Assembly: GCA_023101885.1 (NCBI GenBank) | Contig: JALPQD010000406.1 | Location: forward strand, 1 to 64,000 | DNA from: Typhlomys cinereus | Lineage: Eukaryota; Chordata; Mammalia; Rodentia; Platacanthomyidae | Direction: 5' to 3' | DNA: 64,000 nucleotides | In this document: piece by piece, positions 34,399 through 46,000 of the stretch | Layout of the letters: every line of letters begins with the position of its first letter | How positions within the stretch are numbered: the stretch's first letter is position 1 | Notes under the pieces: generated by a model | The model's input: the letters and a program-made list of their open reading frames with translations, nothing else | The model's database searches: none | What the model was told of the DNA's origin: nothing | Made by a program: the position numbers and the translations under genes

Positions 34399-35420
34399 TA
34401 CCAAACCCACCCAGCCCACCTAGAGACAGGAATTCCAAGGATTATGAACAGGAGGGATGGGGTAGGAGGGCCACACCAGAAACAAGGAGAGAAGGGACCA
34501 TGTTACAGCAGGGAAAATAGTCCTCCACCAAGGACCCAAATAAGTAATGAGACATCTGATTAAGTTCACAGACTTTTGTTCCTGATCATTTACTACTGAG
34601 GGGGAGTGATCTCACCAGAAGAGGAGGGCATATAGTCTGGCAGATAAAAAGTAACAGTTTTGCAAATGGGTGATAGACCCCTCCCTCACTGTGGTTTCCC
34701 ACTTTTATTACATCTACCTTTGAATGTGCTTTTATCACAAGACTCTAACAGCTTTTTGTCTCTAGCCAGGGGGGGTAACATACAATGCCCACCAGGATGG
34801 AGTGAAGGGCATTGCAGGAGCAGCAAAACTGCAAAAGAAAATCAACAAACCACAATCCAGAACTTCAGAGACTCTATATCAACCACCTCGAACTAGGCCA
34901 GCTTAGTCTCTCCCCATCTTGAAGCTCAGGGAAATTTGCGGAAGAGGGAGCGGTAAGAGTGTAAGAGCATAAGGATGGGAGGAGCAATGATATGTAAGAT
35001 ACTCTATACTAGTTAGGGCTGAAGCAATCATAATTGGACTTTGCATGCCCTGCGCATTGTCCAACACACTGTTGACCTCACAAAGTCTAGCATCTGCTAA
35101 AGGCACCAAGATCCTTGGAGGCAAAGGATTGGCAGCCACAGCAGTGTTCCTATACCTAAGGGGAACATGGGAAAGGGTTCGGGAAAGGCCACTGGGTCCT
35201 TGTACGTCATCGGAGAGGAGGGCCCAGAGGAAAATCAGTCATGCACAAGAAAGGACTTTCTGGGAATTGGGGTGGGAGGCACTGGGGGATGGGGAGGGAG
35301 AGGGGTGGGGAGGGGGAGCAGGGGATACGGGGGGAGGAGGAGGGAGGGAGGGAACTGGTGTACCTAATAAGTTTGTATGAGCTGAAATAAAAAAAAATTT
35401 AAAAAAAGAATTTAAAAAAA
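34399..35420 (+). other. L1-A 3'UTR and A-rich tail
   Basis: About 1 kb of 3'UTR. Landmarks reused by every other L1 3' end here: GAGGGCATATAGTCTGGCAG (34624), GCATTGCAGGAGCAGC (34810), GCACCAAGATCCTTGGAGGC (35103), CGTCATCGGAGAGGAGG (35205), a G-rich polypurine tract (about 35278-35352) of the type that can form G-quadruplexes, and an A-rich end. Short ORFs in it are not genes. Confidence 0.85.
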
Positions 35421-37040
35421 AAAAGAAATTTCAGCAGCAATGAAATTAAAATGTCTATCACATATCTGAAAAAATGCTCCACTTCTTTAGCCGTCAGGGA
35501 AATGCAAATCAAAACCTCCCTGAGATATCATCTCACCCCGGTCAGGATGGCAAAAATCCACAATACAAACAACAACAAGTGCTGGAGAGGATGTGGAGAG
35601 AGGGGAACTCTGCTACGTTGCTGGTGGGAATGCAGGCTCATACAGCCACTCTGGCGAGCCGTCTGGAGATTCTTAAAGAAATTAAAGATTGAAATGCCAT
35701 ATGACCCTGCCATTCCACTTTTGGGAATAACCCCCCCATGCAGTAGAGGTTCGCCTCGATAGCACAAGCACGACCATGTTCATAGCAGCACTGTTTACAA
35801 TAGCAAAGTCATGGAATCAACCTAAATGTCCAACAGTTGATGAGTGGATAAGGAAACTGTGGTACATCTATACAATGGAGTACTACTCAGCCATCAAAAA
35901 TGATGAATTACTGGAATTTGCTGGGAAATGGATGTCATTAGAAAGAATTATATTAAGTGAAGTATCCCAAACCCAGAAAGTTAAGCGCCGTATGTACTCC
36001 CTAATAGGTGGCTCCTAGTACCAAACTCACCCAGCCCACATTGAGACACTCAAGGGTAAACCTATGTAGTATGGTAATTTCAAGGATTGTGAACAGGACG
36101 GGTGGGGTTGGAGGGTCACACCAGACACAAGGAGAGAGGGGACCATGTTACAGCAGAGAAAATCGGCCTCCAAGGAATGCAAGTAAGTAATGTGACACCT
36201 GGTTAAGTTCACAGACGTTCGTTCCTGATCATGTACAACTGAGGGGGTATGATCTCACCAGAAGGGGAGGGCATATAGTCTGGCAGATGAAAAGTGATCA
36301 TTTTTGCAAATGGGTGACTGATCCCTCCCTCACCGAGGTTTCCTGCTTTTATTACATCTACCCTTGAATGTGCTATTATAACAAGACTCCAGTTTAACAG
36401 TTTTTTGTCTCTGACCAGGGGGTGACATACAGTGCCCATCAGGATGGAGTGAAGGGCATTGCAGGAGCAGCAAAACTGCAAAAGAAAATCAACAAACCAC
36501 AATCCAGAACTTCAGAGACTCTATGTCATCCACATAGAACTAAGCCAGCCTAATCTCCCATCCTGAAGCTCAGGGATATTCACAGAAGAGGGGGCGGTAA
36601 GATTGTAAGAGCAAAAGGATGGGGGGAGCAATGATTTGAAGAGTCTCCACACTAGTTAGGGCTGAAGAAATCATAATAGGACTTTGCATGCCTTGCGCCA
36701 TGTCCATCACACTATTGATCTCACAAAGTCTAACATCAGCTAAAGGCACCAAGATCCTTGGAGGCAAGGGATTGACGGCCACAGTAGTGTTCCTATGATT
36801 AAGGGGAACACGAGAAAGGATTCAGGGAAATGCCACTGGGTCCTTGTACATCATCGGAAAGGAGGACCAAGAGGACAGTTAGGCATATAGAATAAAGGAC
36901 TCTCTGGGAATTGGGGGGGGGGAGGCACTGGGAGATGGGGAGGGAGGGAGGGGGAGCAGGGGGTTCGGGGGGAGGGGGCGGAGGGAACTGGTCTACCTAT
37001 TAAGTTTGTATGAGTGGAAATAATAATAAAAATGTTAAAA
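35421..37040 (+). mobile_element. L1-B: 5'-truncated LINE-1 directly after L1-A
   Basis: Starts inside ORF2 (GAAATTTCAGCAGCAATGAA, the same position as 57313 in L1-C) immediately after the A tail of L1-A. The ORF2 C-terminus is present but split: frame one 35451-35762, then a frameshift in a C run near 35731-35737, then frame two 35776-36018 with the normal end. A full 3'UTR and A-rich tail follow. The head-to-tail arrangement suggests insertion into the A tail of L1-A. Confidence 0.8.
35451..36018 (+). pseudogene. L1-B ORF2 C-terminal fragment
   Basis: Encodes only the last ~190 residues of ORF2, including the Cys-rich CWRGC ... WWEC segment, with one frameshift between 35762 and 35776. It lacks endonuclease and RT. 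Confidence 0.8.
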
Positions 37041-37091
37041 AAAATAAATAATATTGCTATTGTTTTTGTGTCAAGTTGACAAGGAATGGAG
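37041..37091 (+). mobile_element. MaLR internal region, 3' end
   Basis: A short A/T-rich stretch ending GTCAAGTTGACAAGGAATGG lies between the L1-B tail and the 3' LTR. It is the remaining 3' end of the provirus interior interrupted at 28395. Confidence 0.55.
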
Positions 37092-37513
37092 TGTCATAGT
37101 TAAGCACAGATGTCAACTTGACTGTTGAGGGTTTGAGCTCAAGGCACAGTAATAGAGAGTTGATGGTTGAGTTAAGCCCAGAGCAAACCTGAAGGAGATT
37201 GTCTAGCTGATGGGGAAGATCCAGCCCATGGTGGGTGGGATTAGGCCCTGGATAAATCACAGAGAGCTGGTTGAGAGAGTTGGCATCCTTCTGTTCACTT
37301 GGCCAGACATGCTGGTCTGGCAAATAAGGATCGTCCATCTCTCAGCGGTTATGTGGTGATGGTGGCCAGTTACCTTGGCCCTGGTTTTGGGTGTGTGCTC
37401 TCCCTTCAAGATGGACTGAAAACTGTAACCAGACTGTTGTAAGAAAATAAACTCCTTGTTCCCTAAGCTGTGTGATGGTCATTTATCAACAAAGTTGCAG
37501 GGGGACTGCAACA
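37092..37513 (+). repeat. MaLR 3' LTR (plus strand)
   Basis: 422 bp, TGTCATAG ... CTGCAACA, paired with the LTR at 26858-27281. It is flanked on the right by GTGAC (37514-37518), equal to 26853-26857 on the left of the 5' LTR. The 5-bp duplication shows one provirus, later invaded by L1-A and L1-B, rather than two solo LTRs. Confidence 0.85.
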
Positions 37514-37604
37514 GTGACCACAGATGCCACAGCCTCACCAGTGACAACACAGCCTTTGATATCATAGCCTCACCAGTGACACTACAGCCTCACTGTGACA
37601 TGAG
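37514..37604 (-). repeat. CRE-like satellite, last reverse-orientation piece
   Basis: About 90 bp that continue the reverse order broken at 26857 (GTGACCACAGATGCCACAGC, compare 14457-14476). Near 37602-37606 the orientation flips to forward without any inserted element. Confidence 0.85.
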
Positions 37605-40600
37605 ATTGTGATGTGTCAGTGAGGCTGTGATCTCATAGTGATGCTGTGATATCACCTTAGTGATTGTTATGGAATAATGAGCCTGTGATGTCAGTGGCAA
37701 GGATGATGTCACAATGAGGCTAAGATGACACTGATGAGGCTATGATTTCAAGGGTGAGCCTTTGATATCAGGGTCAGGCTGTGGTATCCAAGTGAGACTA
37801 AATAGAATGCCAGTGATGAGGGTGAGATGTCACAGTGAAGATGTGATGTCACATTGAGGCTGTGATGTCACAGTGAGGATATAATGTCAAAGTCTGTGAT
37901 GTCACTGGTGAAGCTGTGATGTTATTGTCAGACTGTGATGTCAGTGGTGAAGCCAATGTCATGGGTGAGGTGAGGCTGTGGTTTCAATGGTGATGGTTTG
38001 ATGCCACAGTGAGGCTATTGTGTCACACTGAGGTTGTTATGTCAAAGTGATGAAGTGATATCAGTGGTGATGCTATGATTTCACAGTGAGGTTAGGATGT
38101 CAATGGTGAGGATGTGCCATCACAGTGGGGATGTGATGTCAAAGGTGAGGCTGTGATGTCACAATGAGGCCTTGATGTCAGTGGCAAGTCTGGTGTCCCA
38201 ATGAGGACATGATGTTACAAGTGAGGCTGTGATTTCATTGTAAGACTCTGATGTCACTTTGAGGTTGTGATGTCACAGTGAGGCTGTGATGTAAGTGGCA
38301 AAACTGATGCCATGATGAGTCTATGATATTGCAGGTTAGCCTGTGGTGTCACTGGGGGTATGTGATGTCAGTGGCAAGACTGATGGCACAGTGAGGCTGT
38401 GATGTAACCAGTGATGTCATAGTGTCACTGGTGAGGCTATGATTTCAAAGGCTGTTTTGTCACTGTTGAGGCTGCAACATCTGTGGTCACACTAATGTCA
38501 GTGTTATCTCAGTGGTATGGCTGATGTCACAGTGCTTTGATGAAATCATAGTGAGTCTGTGATGTGATAGTGACGTCAGGGGCAAGTCTGATATCACAAA
38601 GAGACCATGATATAACAAGTGAGGCTGTGATTTCACTGTAAGATTCTGATGTCACCATGAGGTGGTGATGTGACTGTGAGCCTGTGATGTCACTGTGTTG
38701 GTTTTTGGATTGTTTAGTCACTGTTCTACTGGAGAGACTCCAAAGTCACAGTGAGGCTCTTTTGTCACACTGAGCCTGTAATATCACAGTATGGCTGTGA
38801 TATTACTGTGAAGGTGTGATGTCACAGTGAGATTGTGATGTCACCATGAAGTGGTAATATCACTGTGAGTGCTATGAGGTCACAATGAGGCTATGAAGTC
38901 ACGGTGAGCCTGTGATTTCACTGCGAAGTTGTGATGTCACTGTGGATGCTATGAAGTCACTGTGGAAGCTGTTATGTTGTTGGCAAATATGATGTGACAA
39001 TGCATTTGTGATGTCACAGTGATGTGAGATCAGAGTGATAATGTAATGTCACAGTGATGCTGTAATATCACTTGAGTGGTTGTGATTGGACAGTGAGGCT
39101 GTGAGGTCTCTGTGAGTCTGTGATATAATGATGAAGTTGTGATGTCACAGTGAGGCTGTGAAGTTACTGTGGAGACTGTGATGTCCGTGGCAAGACAGAG
39201 GTAATGTCAATGGTGAGACTCTTACATCACATCACTGTGAGGCTGTGGTATCACAGTGAAGCTGTTATGTCAGATATGATGTTACTATGAGGATATGATG
39301 TAACAGATAAGGCTGTAGTGTTACTGGTGAGTCTGTGATGTCACAATGAGTCTGTAATGTCAGTGGTAAGGATGATGTCACTATGAGTTTGGGACATCAC
39401 AGTGAGACTGTGAAGTTACAGTGAGGTTGTGATGTCACAGTGACTCTGTGATATCAACTAACTGATTTTGATGGCACAATGAGCCTGTGATGTCAGTGGC
39501 AAGGATGATGTCTCAAGGCTCAGATGTCACTGGTTAGGCTATGATGTGCCAGGTGAGCCTCTGATATCATGGTGACACTGTAGTGTCACAGTGAGGGTAG
39601 GTAGAATGTCAGTGTTGAGGGTGAGATGTCACAGTGAAGATGTGATGTCACATTGAAGCTGGGATGTCACAGGGAGGATATAATGTCTGTGAGGTCAGTG
39701 GCAAAAATGATGCCAAGATGAATCTATTGTGCTACAGTTGAGCCTTTTATGTCACTGGGTGTTTGTGATTTCATCGTGAGTTTGTGATGTCACTGTAACA
39801 TTGTGATGTCATTGTTGATGCTATGAGGACACTGAAGATATGATGACACAGTGAGGCTGTGATGTCACTGTGACGTTTTGATGAGGTCACTTTGGAGGCT
39901 GTTATGTTGTTGGCAAGGCTGTTGTGACAATGAGTTTATGATGCCACAGTGATATTCTGATGTCAGAGTGGTTATGTGATGTCACAGTGATGCTGTGGTA
40001 TCACATGAGTGGTTGTGATGGCTCAGTGAGGCTGTGAGGTCAATCTGAGGCTGTGATATAAAGATGAGGTTGTGATGTCTCAGTGAGGCTGTGATATCAC
40101 TGTGAGGTTGTCAAGAGGTTGTCAAGTCACTGTGGATGCTATGTGGTCACTGTGGGCGCTGTAATGTTGTTGGCAATGCTGATGTGTCATTGAGTTTGTG
40201 ATGTCACAGTGACGTTATAATATCGAGTGAAAATGTGATATCACAGTAATGCTGTGATATCACATGAGTGGTTGTGATGGCACAGTGGTGCTGTGAGGTC
40301 ATTGTGAGGCTGTGATACAACGATGAGGTTGTGATGTTCCAGTAAGGTTGTGATATCACCTGAGTGATTGTGATGGCATAATGAGGCTATGATGTCAGTG
40401 GCAAGGATGATGACACAATGAGTCTAAGATGTCACTGGTGAGGCTATGATATCACAGGTGACCTTTGATATCATGTTGAGGGTGTGGTCATAGTGAGGCT
40501 AGGTAGGATATCATTGTTGAGAATGAGATGTCACAGTGAAGATGTGATGTCACATTGAGGTTGTGATGTCACAATGAGGATATAATGTCAAAGTCTGTGA

Positions 40601-41038
40601 TGTCACTGGTGAAGCTGTGATGTTAGTGGTCAGACTGTGATGTCAGCAGTGACGCTGATGTCATAGGTGAGGCTGTGGTTTCAATGGTGATGGTTTGATG
40701 TCACGGTGAGGCTATTGTGTCATACTGAGGTTGCTATTTCAAAGTGATGCTGAGATGTCAGTGGAGATGCTGTGATTTCACAGTGAATTTAGGATGTCAG
40801 TGTTGAGGCTGTTCCATCACAATAGGGCTGTGATGTCAGAGGTGAGGCTTTGATATCACAGTTGGGCTATGATTTCAATGGCAAGTGTGATGTCACAACG
40901 AAGCCATGATGTTACAGGTGAGGTTGTGATTTCACTGTAAGGCTCTGATGTCACTGTGAGGTTGTGATGTCACAGTGAATCTGTGATGTCAGTGTCAAAA
41001 CTGATGTCACGATGTGTCTATGATGTTACAGGTTAGCC
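37605..41038 (+). repeat. CRE-like satellite, block E (forward orientation)
   Basis: Forward monomers as in block A, with the GGATTGTTTAGTCACTG-type landmark near 38707 and a perfect CRE octamer at 38571-38578. The block is cut at 41038 by the LTR of ERV D, just after TTACAGGTTAGCC. Confidence 0.9.
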
Positions 41039-41656
41039 TGTCGCCACAGGCGAGATTTGTGGCCTGGAGACCAGGGCTCCCTCGTACCAAAACAGTCAAG
41101 GCTTCAGCAGAAATGGAGAACAGAACACGCAAAACTCTAGACTGTGTGAATTTGGACCTATTCACTGAAACTTTTGTGACAGCTTTTATACAGAAAATTT
41201 GGGGATAAAGACATGTATTCTCCAGCAGAAATCACTTTCAGAAGAACTTTTTTTCAAGAACCCAACCCATTGCTTGAGGGTAAAGTCACTTATCAAAACC
41301 ATTCTTCCAGTATTTCCAATTCTATCTAATCTACAGTGCTCCACCAGATAGCCATGGGGCTGAGCCCACATGGTTGTCATAGTTTTAACAGAGACTGCAT
41401 TTTTAAAATACACAGAGGATGATTGAGCTCCTTTTTATTTCAGTAAGGAACACATTTTACAATTAACTATACGTGTACCCCACATCCCATAAGTCCCAGC
41501 ATGAGCTTTTGCTGTTGTCCTGTCTGGGGGTGGTCCTCTCAGTCAGGTGGGTTGATATGGGCAGCAGGCACGGCACCAGGCATGGCAGCAGGTTCTAGCT
41601 TGAGAAGTTGCATACAGCTCATGCAGTACAGGTCTGCCTGGTCCATTCCTCCTACA
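41039..41656 (-). repeat. ERV D 3' LTR, minus strand
   Basis: 618 bp on the minus strand from TGTAGGAGG (41656) to ...GGCGACA (41039). The first ~20 bp and the block before it match the ERV B LTR and its upstream sequence (21920), so these are related elements. The minus strand has a TATA-like TGTATAAAAGC near 41187-41197 and AATAAA near 41438-41444. It is longer than the ERV B LTR because of a different U3-R portion. Confidence 0.7.
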
Positions 41657-41861
41657 TATTCAACCTTTTTGACAGCCAGTGGGAACCAGAGTTCTTTTTG
41701 CTCTAATCTTGTTAACCCTGCCTCAGAGGGCTCCAGCAAACTGGACTGATGCCTGTCTTAAGCCGGATACCAACTGCTTATGGAACTGTAACCCATCATT
41801 GGTCGTCATCCCTGGAAGGACCTCATCTCTGAAAGGCATGTCAGGATATGTGCGTGGTAGA

Positions 41862-42484
41862 TTAGACCAAGGCCTCATAAATGTCTACAATAAAAGCTTG
41901 AACCACATCTCTAGTGGGGCCATGGCTTGGATGTTCAAAATCCATAAGCGCCTGTAGTGTGGTCTTTTTTTTATCTTTTATTTATTGTACTTTTTTTAAT
42001 TTATGTTTTCAGTAATTTCTTTTTTTCCATTCTTTTTTTAACATTTTTTATTATTATTTCCGCTCATACAAACTTAATAGGTACACTGGTTCCCTCCCTC
42101 CCTCCTCATCCCCCAGTGCCTCCCCCCAATCCCCAGAGAATCCTTTAATGTGCATGACAGACTCTCCTCTGGGCCCTTCTCTCTGATGACGTACAAGGAC
42201 CCAGTGGCATTTCCCTGAACCCTTTCCTGTGTTCCCCTTAAGCATAGGAACACTACTGAAGCTGTTAATCCCTTGTCTCCAAGGATCTTGGTGCCTTTAG
42301 CAAATGTTAGACTATGTGGGGTCAACAGTGTGTTGGACATTGCGCAGGGCATGCAAAGTCCAATTATGATTGTTTTGGCCATAGTGTGGTCTTTTTAATG
42401 GAGCACAGCTGAGAGATTTTCTGAAGGAAACACTTAAGCAATAAAATTAGTAAAATTCCTCCTAAGATAATGTAAATTTCAAAC
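41862..42484 (-). pseudogene. env: ERV D env transmembrane tail, split by an L1
   Basis: On the minus strand 42484-42397 encodes a hydrophobic membrane segment (IILGGILLILLL) and the start of a cytoplasmic tail. After removal of the L1 and one duplication copy the frame continues at about 41969 to a stop at 41864-41862. The peptide is homologous to that of ERV B at 21530-21724, including the ISQ and EALV positions. Confidence 0.65.
41970..42381 (-). mobile_element. L1 3' end inserted in ERV D env (minus strand)
   Basis: A 5'-truncated L1 3'UTR in minus orientation: T/A-rich antisense tail at 41970-42065, then the antisense of the CGTCATC and GCACCAAGATCC blocks, ending at GGCATGCAAAGTCCAATT. 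A 15-bp duplication tagtgtggtcttttt flanks it at 41955-41969 and 42382-42396. Confidence 0.85.
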
Positions 42485-43086
42485 CAAGAGGCATCAAACA
42501 GCCTTTTAAGGTTCTAGTGGAACAGGTAGCATAGTCTCATATTTCTAGAATTTCTGAGTTCGTTCATAAGTGGGAATTTTACCCACCTATGTTTTAAGAC
42601 TCTAGCTCTCTAGTTTATTTAAAATCACTATATACATTCTAGCCTACTTACTTTGTGTGACATAAAATCTCCAGTTGCAATTTAATTTAAAGTTAAGTGC
42701 AAGGTTTTTCTCTAGATCAGAGAGCAGAAAACTGGTCCCAAAAAAAAAAACTGGTCCCAAAAAAAACTAAAAATAGGTAGAAGGCACACCCAACTCCCAG
42801 AAGAATTCCTTCTGCCAGAGAGAAAATTTAATTATCTGGGGAGGAAATCCCAGCACCTGCCCATGGACATTACTGTGACATTCTGAGAAATTCCTAGCAC
42901 CTGCTCATGGGCTTTACTGTGACATTTCCCAGGGATCCGGCTTCAGGCCTGTAACTAGGCAGAGATAAAATTCCCACATTTTACTTATTTCTCTTATTTA
43001 TATCAAATAATGCCATGTTCTTATTCCAGAAATTGTTTCCATAGAACAATATTCTGCCATGATAGGACTTTATCCACCAGAAAGGT

Positions 43087-46000
43087 TAGATAAGGACACA
43101 GCAGCCTGTGGAGTAACTGGGGGGCTATGATGTCAATGCCAAGACTGATTTCACAGTGGGGCTGTGATGTAACCGGTGATGCTATAGTGTCACTGCTGAG
43201 GCTCTGATATCAAATGCTGTGCTGTCACTGGTGAGACTGTGACATCTGTGGTCACACTAATGTCAGAGTTATATCAGTGGCAAGGCTGATGTCACAGGGC
43301 ATTGACAAAATCATAGTGAAGCTGTGATGTCAGGGGCAAGTTTGATATCACGAAGAGGCCATGATGTATCAGGTGAGGCTATGAATTCACTGTAAGTCTC
43401 TGATGTCACTGTGAGGTTGTGATGTCACTGTGAGGCTGTGATGTCACTGTGGAGACTGTGGGATTGGTTAGGCACTGTTGTCACAGGTGAGACTCCAAAG
43501 TCACAGTGAGACTGTTTCATCACACTGAGCCTGTGATATCACAATATGGCTGTGAAATTACTGTGAAGGTGTGATGTTGCAGTGAGGTTGTGATTTCACC
43601 TTGAGGCTATAATATCAATGTGAGGTTGTGATGTCACTGTAGACATTATGAGATCCCTGTTGAGGCTGTAATGTTGTTGGAAAGGCTGATGTGACAATGA
43701 GTTTGTGATGACACAGTGATGTTGTGATGTCAGAGTGAAAATGTGAGGTCACAGTGATGTTGATGAAATCATAGTGAGACTGTGATATGACAGTGATGTC
43801 AGTGGCAAGTCTGATATCACAAAGAGGCCATGATGTAACAGGTGAGGCTGTGATTTCACTGTAAGTCTCTGATGTTACCGTGAGGTTGTGATGTCATTGT
43901 GAGGATCCCATGTCACTGTGCAGGCTGTGGAATTGGTTAGGCACTGTTATCGCGGTGAGACACTAAAGTCACAGTGAGGCTGTTTTATCACACTGAGACT
44001 GTGATATCTCTGTATGGTTGCGATATTACTTTGAAAGTGTGATGTCACAGTGAGGTTGTGATTTCACCGTGAGGTTATAATATCACTGTGGACACTATGA
44101 GGTCACAGTGATGCTGTGATGTCACTGTGGATGTGATGAGGTCACTGTGGATGCTCTCATGTTGTTCAAAAGGCTTATGTGACCATGAGTTTGTGATGTC
44201 ACAGTGATGTGATGCTGGAGTTATAAAGTGATGTCACAGTGATGCTGTGATATCCCATGAGTGGTTATGATGGCACAGACTGTGATGTCACTGAGAGACT
44301 GTGACATAAAGATGAGTTTGTGACGCCACACTGAGAGTGTGAAGTCACAGTGACTATGTGATATCACCTGAGAGATTGTGATGGCAAAATGAGGTTGTGA
44401 TGTCAGTGTGGACACTATGAGGTCACCGTGGAGGCTGTAATGTTGTTGGCAAGGCTGATGTGACGATGAGTTTGCGATGTCACAGTGATGTTGTGATGTC
44501 AGAGTAATAATTTGATGTTACAGTGATGCTGTGATATACCAATAGTTGTGATGGCACAGTGAGGCTGTGAGGTCACTGTGGAGGCTGTGGGATTGGGTAG
44601 GCACTGTTGTCACTAGTAAGACTCTAAAGTCACAGTGAGGCTGTTTTGTCACACTGAGCCAGTGAACTCAGAGTATGGCTGTGATATTACTGTGAAGGTG
44701 TGATGTTGCAGCGAGGCTGTGATGTCACTGTGAGGTTGTGAGGTCATTGTGGATGCTATGAGGTCACTGTGGAGGATGTAATGTTGTTGGCAAGGCTGAT
44801 GTGACAATGAGTTTGTGAAGTCACAGTGATGTTATGATGTCAGAGTTATAATGTGATGTCACAGTGATGCTGTGATTTCACATGAGTGGTTGTGATGTCA
44901 CAGTGAGGCTGTGAGTTCACTGTGATGCTGTGATATAATTATGAGGTGGTGATGTCACAATGAGGCTGTGACATCAATGTGGAGGCTGTGATGTCAGTGA
45001 AAAGACTGATGTCACTGTCCATGGTGAGGCTGTTACATCACATCACTGTGAGGCTGTGATGTCACAGTGAGGCTATGATGTCAGACATGATGTCGCAATG
45101 AGGCTATGGTATAACAGGCAAGGCTGTGCTATCACTGATGAGCTTGTGATGTCATAGTGAGCCTGTGATGTCAGTGGTGAGGCTTTGGTGTCATAGTGAC
45201 TCTAGGTAGGATGCCAGTTTTGAGCCTGTGATGACTCAGTGAGGCTGTAATGTAAGTGGCAAGGATGATGTCACAATGAGTTTGTGACATCACAGTGAGA
45301 GTGTGAAGTCACAGTGACTGTGTAATATCGCCTGAGTGATTGTGATGACACAATGAGGCGATGATGGCAGTGGCATGGATGATGTCAGAATGAGGTTAAG
45401 ATGTCAGGTGAGGTTATGATATCACAGGTGAGCCTTTGATATCATGGTGAGGCTGTGTACTCATAACGAGGCTAGGTAGGATACCAGTGTTAAGGGTGAG
45501 TTGTCACAGTGAAGACGTGATGTCACATTGAGGCTGTGATGTCACAGTGAGGATATAATATCAAAGTCTGTGATGTCACTGGTGAATCTGTGATGTTAGA
45601 GGTCAGACTGTGATGTCGGTGGTGAAGCTGATGTTATAGGTGAGTCTGTGGTTTCAATGGTGATGCTTTATGCCACAGTGAGGCTACTCTATCACGCTGA
45701 GGTTATGTCAAAGTGATGCTGTGATGTCAGTGATGGTGCTGTGATTTGACAGTAAGGTTAGGATGTCAATGGTGAGGCCGTGCCATCACAGTGGGGCTGT
45801 AATGTCAGAGGTGAGGCTGTGATGTCACAGGGAGACTGTGATGTCAGTGGCAAGTCTGATGTCACAAGTCCATGATGTTACAGGTGAGGTTGTGATTTCA
45901 CTTTAACACTCTAATGTCACTGTGAGGTTGTGATGTCACAGTGAAGCTGTGATGTCGGTAGCAAAACTGATGCCACGATGAGTCTATGATATTACAGGTT

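Larger units (their letters stand above)
28395..35420 (+). mobile_element. L1-A: near full-length LINE-1
   Basis: About 7 kb with all parts in order: monomeric 5'UTR, ORF1, ORF2, a 3'UTR with a G-rich polypurine tract and an A-rich tail. It lies in the interior of the MaLR provirus 26858-37513. Both ORFs carry inactivating changes, so it cannot move on its own. Confidence 0.85.
41657..43086 (-). mobile_element. ERV D: 5'-truncated class II ERV, minus strand
   Basis: Only the 3' end of an ERV B-like element remains: env membrane tail, post-env block and LTR. An L1 fragment (41970-42381) sits inside the env tail. From about 42490 to 43086 I see no readable frame; it should be env but no motif is recognised. 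The satellite resumes at 43087 close to where it stopped at 41038 in the higher-order order. Confidence 0.65.

Noticed and set aside
35278..35352. G-rich tract as a gene promoter CpG island
   Set aside because: It is the polypurine tract of the L1 3'UTR, present in every copy and lacking CpG enrichment.
33855..35692. 72-codon ORFs repeated at 33855, 35474 and 57362
   Set aside because: They recur because they are alternate frames of the same L1 ORF2 C-terminal region.
37092..37513. Solo MaLR LTR
   Set aside because: Its right flank GTGAC matches the left flank of the LTR at 26858, so it is the 3' LTR of that provirus.
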